A stretch of DNA of 10,344 nucleotides from Gammaproteobacteria bacterium. GTDB taxonomy: Bacteria > Pseudomonadota > Gammaproteobacteria > Ga0077536. Location of the stretch: NCBI GenBank assembly GCA_003540955.1, contig DPMX01000157.1, positions 1-10,344 of the forward strand. Direction: 5' to 3'. Both the position numbers and the translations under genes were made by a program. Numbering within the stretch: position 1 is the stretch's first letter; each line of letters begins with the position of its first letter. Shown here piece after piece: positions 5,663-10,344 of the stretch. Below the pieces are notes generated by a model. That model worked only from the letters and a program-made list of their open reading frames with translations. It did no database searches and was not told the origin of the DNA.

Positions 5663-7291
5663 ATGAGAATGCTGAAGAATGGCAGTACGTATGATGAAGT
5701 TTATGATTCATTTTCTTGGAACATACCGGAACGATACAACATCGCGAATGATGTATGCGACCGGTGGGCGGATAACCCAGAAAGAGTCGCATTAATTTAT
5801 GAAGATGGAGAAGGTGAGGTTCATACTTATAGCTTTGCCGAGGTAAAAAGATACGCGAACCAGTTTGCGAACACACTGAATTCTTGCGGACTAGTCCGAG
5901 GCGATCGGGTGACTCTCTTGCTAGCCCAGGATCCCGAATGTGCAATTGCACATGTTGGTTGTTTTAAAGCGGGAATCGTGTCGAGTCCGACCTCAGTCTT
6001 GTTCGGCCCTGACGCTATTATTTACCGATTAAACGACTGCGGAGCTAAGGCCGTGGTTACGGATCTCGTTAATTACCCGAAAATTGCGGAGATTCGCGAT
6101 CAGTGCCCGACCGTTGAACACGTCTTCGTGGTTGATGGGGAGCCTGATGGGGCAGCCAATTTCTGGTCAGAGATAAAAAACGCAAACGATTCGTTTACTA
6201 ACGTTGACACCGCGGCTGATGATATCGCCTGGATCAGCTACACTTCCGGAACAACAGGGATGCCAAAGGGCTCGGTGCAGCCGCATCGGATGATTCTCGG
6301 ACATATGCCTAGCCTCGAATTTATGTATGATTTTTTCCCGCAGGATAAAGACACGTTATGGTCGCCGGCGGACTGGGCATGGATGGCTGGATTAGCGGAT
6401 ATCCTTTTACCTGGCTGGTTTCATGGACGAACTGTTGTCGCAACGGCAATGAAAGGATTTGATGCGGAGGAGGCCTACCGGATTCTCGATCAGCACAACG
6501 TAACCCTATCGTTACTGACACCAACTATGTTGAAACTAATGCGGCAGATTCCCAACGCACTCGAGCGTTATGACTTGAAGTTACGCGCTGTCTTGTCTGG
6601 TGGTGAGGCGGTTGGAAAAGAACTATTGGAGTGGGCCGATCGAGAATTAAATATAAGAATAAACGAGGCGTTTGGTCAGACTGAGTGTAATGTAATCTTG
6701 GGTAATAACGGTAATGTTTTTCCCATAAAACCGGGGTCGATAGGACGTCCGATGCCGGGAACGGTTTGTGCGATAATCAACGACGATGGTTTGGTGCTAG
6801 GCCCTGGGGAAGAAGGTCATATTGCGTGTAAGCGACCTCACCCTGTGATGTTACTTGAGTACTTAAATAAGCCAGAAGCAACGCAGGAGAAATTCATAGG
6901 TGAGTGGTTGATAACTGGGGATACCGGGCACGTGGACGAGGACGGTTATTTCTGGTTTCACGGGCGTGCAGACGATGTTATCACCAGTTCTGGTTACCGT
7001 ATCGGCCCGGGTGAAATTGAAGACGCTTTGTTAAAGCACGATGCAGTGCAGATGGTGGCCGTCATCGGGGTACCGGATCCGGTACGGACAGAAGTAGTCA
7101 AAGCCTTCGTTATACCGGCAGCAGGAGTCTCGCCGGATGAGGAGTTAATCAGTCAATTACGCGATTCGGTTCGCAGTCGCCTTGCCAAACACGAAGTTCC
7201 AAAATTGATTGAGTTTGTTGACTCGTTACCCATGACCACTACTGGGAAAATTATGCGTCGTGAATTGCGAGACCGTGAGAAACAAAAGTAG
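5663..7291 (+). CDS. AMP-forming acyl-CoA synthetase (acyl-adenylate family)
   Basis: A complete 542-residue ligase that converts a carboxylic acid, ATP and CoA to acyl-CoA, AMP and pyrophosphate. The phosphate-binding loop YTSGTTGMPKG is at 193-203, EAFGQTE at 335-341 and TGDTG at 418-422. The hinge and C-terminal GYRIGPGEIE are at 444-453, and the catalytic lysine is K529 in TTGKIMRREL. A PADWAWMAG segment resembles acetyl/propionyl and medium-chain synthetase relatives more than long-chain FadD, but substrate preference cannot be read by eye. Two in-frame ATGs occur (5663 and 5669). The first is used, with AGGGTGG upstream. No membrane or signal segment is visible, so the enzyme is cytoplasmic. 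It could activate the acid made from the amine-derived aldehyde or an unrelated acid. Confidence 0.95.
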   Translation: MRMLKNGSTYDEVYDSFSWNIPERYNIANDVCDRWADNPERVALIYEDGEGEVHTYSFAEVKRYANQFANTLNSCGLVRGDRVTLLLAQDPECAIAHVGCFKAGIVSSPTSVLFGPDAIIYRLNDCGAKAVVTDLVNYPKIAEIRDQCPTVEHVFVVDGEPDGAANFWSEIKNANDSFTNVDTAADDIAWISYTSGTTGMPKGSVQPHRMILGHMPSLEFMYDFFPQDKDTLWSPADWAWMAGLADILLPGWFHGRTVVATAMKGFDAEEAYRILDQHNVTLSLLTPTMLKLMRQIPNALERYDLKLRAVLSGGEAVGKELLEWADRELNIRINEAFGQTECNVILGNNGNVFPIKPGSIGRPMPGTVCAIINDDGLVLGPGEEGHIACKRPHPVMLLEYLNKPEATQEKFIGEWLITGDTGHVDEDGYFWFHGRADDVITSSGYRIGPGEIEDALLKHDAVQMVAVIGVPDPVRTEVVKAFVIPAAGVSPDEELISQLRDSVRSRLAKHEVPKLIEFVDSLPMTTTGKIMRRELRDREKQK

Positions 7292-7410
7292 GATGAATTC
7301 CAAACACATGTCCACGCTTTAAGACTCCCGCGCTCATAGAAATACTAATGGCGGGCTGCATGTAATTATTAGGTGAACAGTTAAGGGACTAAATCTCGCC
7401 TTGTACGCCT

Positions 7411-8160
7411 TTACTTTGTGCTTGCTCCAAAAGAAGTCACAAGAACGCGATCGAAGACGCGATCCATGTTTACGATCCATTTCCAATCACGGCGATCGAT
7501 TTCGATTCTAACGGTGAGCCTATTGCCATCTGGGGATGTGGTTAAACGTTCAGTAAGCTTCCCGCCACCCTCAATTCTTGTTTCAAAATGGAGGTTTGTG
7601 TTTTTCCAAAAAGCTAGGGTGAAGCCAATATCCGTTTTAACGAGCTCGTCGCCGCTAGCAGTAAATACTCTACCGGCTGGATTTGGGATAATGCTGCGTT
7701 CGTAACCATCTGCATAAATGATGAGATAGCCGTCTTCCACAGATAGGATCTCTAAGTTTTGTGATTCTAATATTCGTTGCAGAGCTCCAGCATGCGCTAA
7801 CTTTTTGCTATAACTCCGCTGTTTCCCTTCACTAGCGTACTCCCAATACCGGCGCTGAGTGCCGCTTAATGGGCCTTTCTTCGCGTCAGGGCCGGCAGAT
7901 GTGGGCTTTTTTTTGCGTTTCACCACTCTAATTCCCTTAAGTTCTTTGGTCGGATCCCCACTTACTTTTGGATCAAGTTTCCAGATTCCAGTGATTGGTG
8001 CTGGATCGGCAGTTGCGATTGCGGTTTGCAGGAGAAACACACAAAACCAGATAATGTATCCAGAGATTTGGCGAATCGGATTGGGAGTGCGATTATGCAG
8101 ACTTCTTTGCCGTGCCTTTGTTCGAGTAGTTTCACTGCGAGCTGGCGTCGAACAGTGCAT
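7411..8160 (-). CDS. Exported protein of unknown function
   Basis: From the ATG at 8160 this is a 249-residue protein. It has an arginine-rich N-region of about 33 residues, a hydrophobic core near 34-47 (SGYIIWFCVFLLQ) and a probable signal peptidase site after ATA51. The mature part opens with ITGIWKLDP and includes a lysine-rich stretch (VVKRKKKP), a YADGYERSI strand and LTERLTTSPDGNRLTVRIEI. This pattern of strands, with a starting G-x-W-x-LDP and a late LTE...SPDG...L, recalls a widespread family of uncharacterised secreted beta-rich proteins. The start is uncertain. An in-frame ATG at 8223 would add 21 residues and leave only 16 bp to the divergent CoA-transferase. The longest open frame reaches 8358 and would overlap that gene, so it is not credible. 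No enzyme motif is recognised. Confidence 0.75.
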   Translation of the reverse strand: MHCSTPARSETTRTKARQRSLHNRTPNPIRQISGYIIWFCVFLLQTAIATADPAPITGIWKLDPKVSGDPTKELKGIRVVKRKKKPTSAGPDAKKGPLSGTQRRYWEYASEGKQRSYSKKLAHAGALQRILESQNLEILSVEDGYLIIYADGYERSIIPNPAGRVFTASGDELVKTDIGFTLAFWKNTNLHFETRIEGGGKLTERLTTSPDGNRLTVRIEIDRRDWKWIVNMDRVFDRVLVTSFGASTK

Positions 8161-8239
8161 TGGTGCTAGTAGCTGTGCTAGAACATTCTTGAGGATACTG
8201 TATTTAGAATCAGGATAAATCATTGTTAGACGATGCAAT

Positions 8240-9487
8240 ATGAAGTTAGTCACACCTAAACAAGCAGTTGAAGCGATTCCGGACCATAGTATCGCAATTA
8301 TGCCTGGGGGTTGCGCTCGCGCTTCAGCGCTATATATGGCGTTGGTCGATAATATCAATAGATTTCATAATCTTACCTTGTGTTCAGGGTTTTCGTTCAG
8401 CCCGTATTCATATCTTGAGCAAGGGCTTGGTAGTAATACGCGCTACTTCACTTGGCAAGCATCCCCAAGGGTTCGCGAGTTATTTACAAAACCCGACCCG
8501 AAAAAAGTCGGATTTGTGCCGATCCGGTTATCAGATCTACATCATGTGATTTGCGTCAGTGGTCAAATACAGCCAAACGTAGTGGTCGTCCAAACATCAT
8601 GTCCGCAATCTGACGGCTCCGTTAGTCTTGGTATTTCGGTTGGCGCCAATCGCGATTTTATCCGCAGTGCTGATCTGGTGATCGCAGAAATGAACTCGAA
8701 TATGCCGGTCACACATGGCGACAGCCGAATCGACTTCAAGGAAATTGATCTAGCCTACGAGTCTGATGAGCCCATGTGGGAATATATCATGGCAGATCCT
8801 CAGCCAGTAGATGCGAAGATTGTTGAGCATGTAATGTCTATAGTACCGGATGGCGCTTGGATTCAGCTTGGAATTGGTTCGATTCCAGATTGTATTATGC
8901 AGTGCTTGTCGGAGGTCAATGGCATTAATATTTGGTCAGGGTTGCTAACCAGCGGGTTACAAGACTTGATTGAAAAATCTTCGGTTACCCCCCGAATTGT
9001 TGTTGGTGAGTTAGCAGGGACGAAATCGTTTTATGATTTCTGTCATCAAAATTCAATGATCGAAATGGCGCCGACCAGCGTAACTCACGACCTTTCTGTT
9101 GTCGCCAAACTGGCAAAATTTACTTCGATTAATTCGGCGCTTGAAATTGACCTACAAGGCCAAAGTAATGGAGAGACAATAGGTGGTGTTCAAATTAGTG
9201 GAGTCGGAGGTAGCCTTGATTACATAGAGGCCGCTAATCTGTCACAAGGAGGTATTTCTGTGATTGCTATGCCCTCCACAACGAATAATGGCAAGCGTTC
9301 TAAGATAGTTCACCAATTTTCTGGCGGTACAGTGGTGACGACCCCCAGATATTGTACAGATTATGTCGTTACTGAGTATGGGGTCGCTCGAATGCGTGGC
9401 AAGGATTTGTTCCAGCGAGCTGAAGCATTAATAGCGATTGCACACCCAAAATTTCGCGACGAATTGGCAAGGGAAATGGCATGGTAA
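8240..9487 (+). CDS. Family I CoA-transferase / acetyl-CoA hydrolase-type protein (4-hydroxybutyrate CoA-transferase-like)
   Basis: This 415-residue protein has both halves of the acetyl-CoA hydrolase/transferase fold. The N-terminal part contains the PGGCARASALYMAL CoA-binding start and VVVVQTSCPQSDGSVSLG. The C-terminal part contains QLGIGSIPDCIM at 209-220, GTKSFYDF at 260-267, a GGVQISGVGGSLDYI loop and the terminal TDYVVTEYGVARMRG. Family members move CoA between acids through a glutamyl-CoA thioester. By eye the segment expected to hold that glutamate (I-H-S-E-M in 4-hydroxybutyrate CoA-transferase) reads I-W-S-G-L, with glycine at 234. E257 (VVGELAGT) is a possible substitute. The substrate pair is unknown. 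The start lacks a strong ribosome binding site but suits the family. The gene overlaps the EthD gene by seven bases. Confidence 0.9.
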   Translation: MKLVTPKQAVEAIPDHSIAIMPGGCARASALYMALVDNINRFHNLTLCSGFSFSPYSYLEQGLGSNTRYFTWQASPRVRELFTKPDPKKVGFVPIRLSDLHHVICVSGQIQPNVVVVQTSCPQSDGSVSLGISVGANRDFIRSADLVIAEMNSNMPVTHGDSRIDFKEIDLAYESDEPMWEYIMADPQPVDAKIVEHVMSIVPDGAWIQLGIGSIPDCIMQCLSEVNGINIWSGLLTSGLQDLIEKSSVTPRIVVGELAGTKSFYDFCHQNSMIEMAPTSVTHDLSVVAKLAKFTSINSALEIDLQGQSNGETIGGVQISGVGGSLDYIEAANLSQGGISVIAMPSTTNNGKRSKIVHQFSGGTVVTTPRYCTDYVVTEYGVARMRGKDLFQRAEALIAIAHPKFRDELAREMAW

Positions 9488-10149
9488 AAGTAATAAGCGT
9501 GTTTCGAAGAAAAGAAGGTATGTCAGTAGATGAATTCCAAAGTTACTGGCGTAATCAACACGCCGAAATCGTTTGCCGTATGCCGGGAATTCGGCGTTAT
9601 GTGCAATCACACACGCTTATTTCTGGTTATCGCAATCGTACGCCGGCGTGTGACGGCGTCGCGGAGCTGACCTTTGATAACAGCGATGCGTTGAGGGCAC
9701 TAGCGGATAGTGCAAGTCTGAATGATACTCGCGCAGATCATGCGAAATTTATGGACTTGTCGTCATATAAGGAAATCGTTACAGAAGATGCTGTTATTAA
9801 ACATGGCGAAGTACCGTTGGATGGAGTTAAAAATATAGAACTGGTGGTAAAAAAAGCGACGATGGAACCTGAATATTTTCATCGCTACTGGATTGATGTG
9901 CATGGTCCTCTAGCAGCTTCGATAGGACAAATTAAACGTTATGTTCAGAGTCACACTCGAATGAGTGCGTATGCCAGCGGTGGCGTTCCTGTCCTAGACG
10001 GCGTGGCTCTCACCTGGTTTTCAGATACTGATTCTATGAGGGCTGCGGCAGTTGGTGAGGCTTATGCTCGCACGCGTGCGGATGAGGATAACTTTGTCTC
10101 TGCGCCGCTGGATTTTGTTATCACTAAAGAACACGTCGTGGTGTCTTGA
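9481..10149 (+). CDS. Tandem EthD-domain protein (duplicated ferredoxin-like fold)
   Basis: A 222-residue cytoplasmic protein made of two copies of an EthD-type dimeric alpha/beta-barrel domain, about 1-105 and 115-222. The copies align at YW...H (Y22, W23, H27 and Y136, W137, H141), at an identical RYVQSHT (39-45 and 153-159, offset 114), at DGVA (58-61 and 173-176) and at the later RAD segment. Single-domain EthD proteins usually dimerise to form a barrel, so this chain can form a pseudo-dimer by itself. The two DNA copies of RYVQSHT use mostly different synonymous codons, so the duplication is old. Known members are accessory or catalytic proteins in degradation pathways, often without a defined reaction. 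Its ATG lies inside the CoA-transferase stop (ATGGTAA), indicating coupled translation. Confidence 0.88.
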   Translation: MVKVISVFRRKEGMSVDEFQSYWRNQHAEIVCRMPGIRRYVQSHTLISGYRNRTPACDGVAELTFDNSDALRALADSASLNDTRADHAKFMDLSSYKEIVTEDAVIKHGEVPLDGVKNIELVVKKATMEPEYFHRYWIDVHGPLAASIGQIKRYVQSHTRMSAYASGGVPVLDGVALTWFSDTDSMRAAAVGEAYARTRADEDNFVSAPLDFVITKEHVVVS

Positions 10150-10167
10150 ATACGACCTCTTTGTACA

Positions 10168-10344
10168 GTGTTTGAAGAAAGCCTAGTCGAACGAATTATT
10201 GATGTCGTCCCAGTCGCCCGGCTTGGACAGAGAGACGAATCTGGAATGCCACAAGTACTGCCTTTCGTGTTCATACGAATCGGAAAAGCGCTATGGTCGC
10301 CGATTGATGGAAAACCGAAGAAACGCGGGCGTCTAAATCGGCTT
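10168..10344 (+). CDS. PPOX-type FMN/F420 split-barrel protein (partial, N-terminal 59 residues)
   Basis: An open frame from a GTG at 10168 runs off the right edge. A TGA at 10147 bounds it upstream, and no ATG lies between that stop and the GTG. The residues VARLGQRDESGMPQVLPFVF, then IGKALWSPIDGKPKK and RGRLNRL, follow the usual order of pyridoxamine-phosphate-oxidase-like split-barrel proteins: an A-R-L-x-x strand, D-x-x-G-x-P-x-x-x-P-x-x-F, then a strand ending in a D-x-K-P-K phosphate or flavin contact. It resembles the small PPOX-class proteins annotated as F420- or FMN-dependent oxidoreductases. The cofactor cannot be told from this fragment. No Shine-Dalgarno precedes the GTG. It starts 18 bases after the EthD stop and may belong to the same transcript. 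Confidence 0.7.
   Translation, partial: MFEESLVERIIDVVPVARLGQRDESGMPQVLPFVFIRIGKALWSPIDGKPKKRGRLNRL

Noticed and set aside
7327..7355. CCCGC...GCGGG inverted repeat between the acyl-CoA synthetase and the exported protein gene
   Set aside because: The stem is only five base pairs with a 19-base loop and no T-run, too weak to call a terminator.
8233..8259. Eight-codon reading frame (ATG at 8233) overlapping the CoA-transferase start
   Set aside because: It is short, lacks a ribosome binding site and has no regulatory peptide signature. A chance ATG is the simpler explanation.
8161..8358. N-terminal extension of the exported unknown protein up to 8358
   Set aside because: It would overlap the start of the well-supported CoA-transferase on the opposite strand, and the extra residues show no family similarity.

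Overview
The window reads as chromosomal DNA of an aerobic Gram-negative bacterium, most likely a proteobacterium. The evidence is a Sec or Tat signal peptide on four predicted exported proteins, a periplasmic quinoprotein amine dehydrogenase with a c-type cytochrome, and an acyl-CoA metabolism gene set typical of organic-acid-degrading proteobacteria. No taxonomic marker is present, so I do not name a lineage. I see no rRNA, tRNA, CRISPR array, insertion sequence or attachment site.

Left edge (1-637, minus): the N-terminal 212 residues of a biotin carboxylase (alpha subunit of an acyl-CoA carboxylase), running off the window. A divergent intergenic region of about 140 bp with a clear dyad (736-755) separates it from the main locus.

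Central locus (778-4580, plus): a compact amine dehydrogenase operon. In order it holds a small membrane-anchored BamE/SmpA-like protein, the beta-propeller large subunit (MauB/AauB), the MauE membrane protein, the MauD thioredoxin-like protein, the tryptophan tryptophylquinone (TTQ) small subunit (MauA/AauA) and a small monohaem cytochrome c. The small subunit keeps both TTQ tryptophans (W103, W154). It has 14 mature-region cysteines in the pattern of aromatic amine dehydrogenase (AADH), not the 12 of methylamine dehydrogenase. Gene order B-E-D-A-cytochrome matches what I recall of the aau cluster of Alcaligenes faecalis. As there, the mauF/G/L/M/N TTQ-biogenesis genes are absent, at least within this window. 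The expected chemistry is periplasmic deamination of a primary amine to aldehyde and ammonia, with electrons passed from TTQ to a c-type cytochrome or cupredoxin.

Right half (4665-10344): a minus-strand NAD-type SDR, a divergent AMP-forming acyl-CoA synthetase, a minus-strand exported protein of unknown function, a family I CoA-transferase translationally coupled to a tandem-EthD protein, and the start of a PPOX-type split-barrel flavoprotein that leaves the window. These enzymes would activate and process carboxylic acids as CoA esters. They could take over the acid derived from the amine's aldehyde, but no aldehyde dehydrogenase is present in the window, so that link is inference.

The points most worth a second look are the AADH cluster with no TTQ maturation genes, a Thr-to-Ser change next to the active site of its small subunit, the small BamE-like gene at the head of the operon, a CoA-transferase whose usual catalytic glutamate appears to be glycine, and its coupling to a single-chain duplicated EthD protein.
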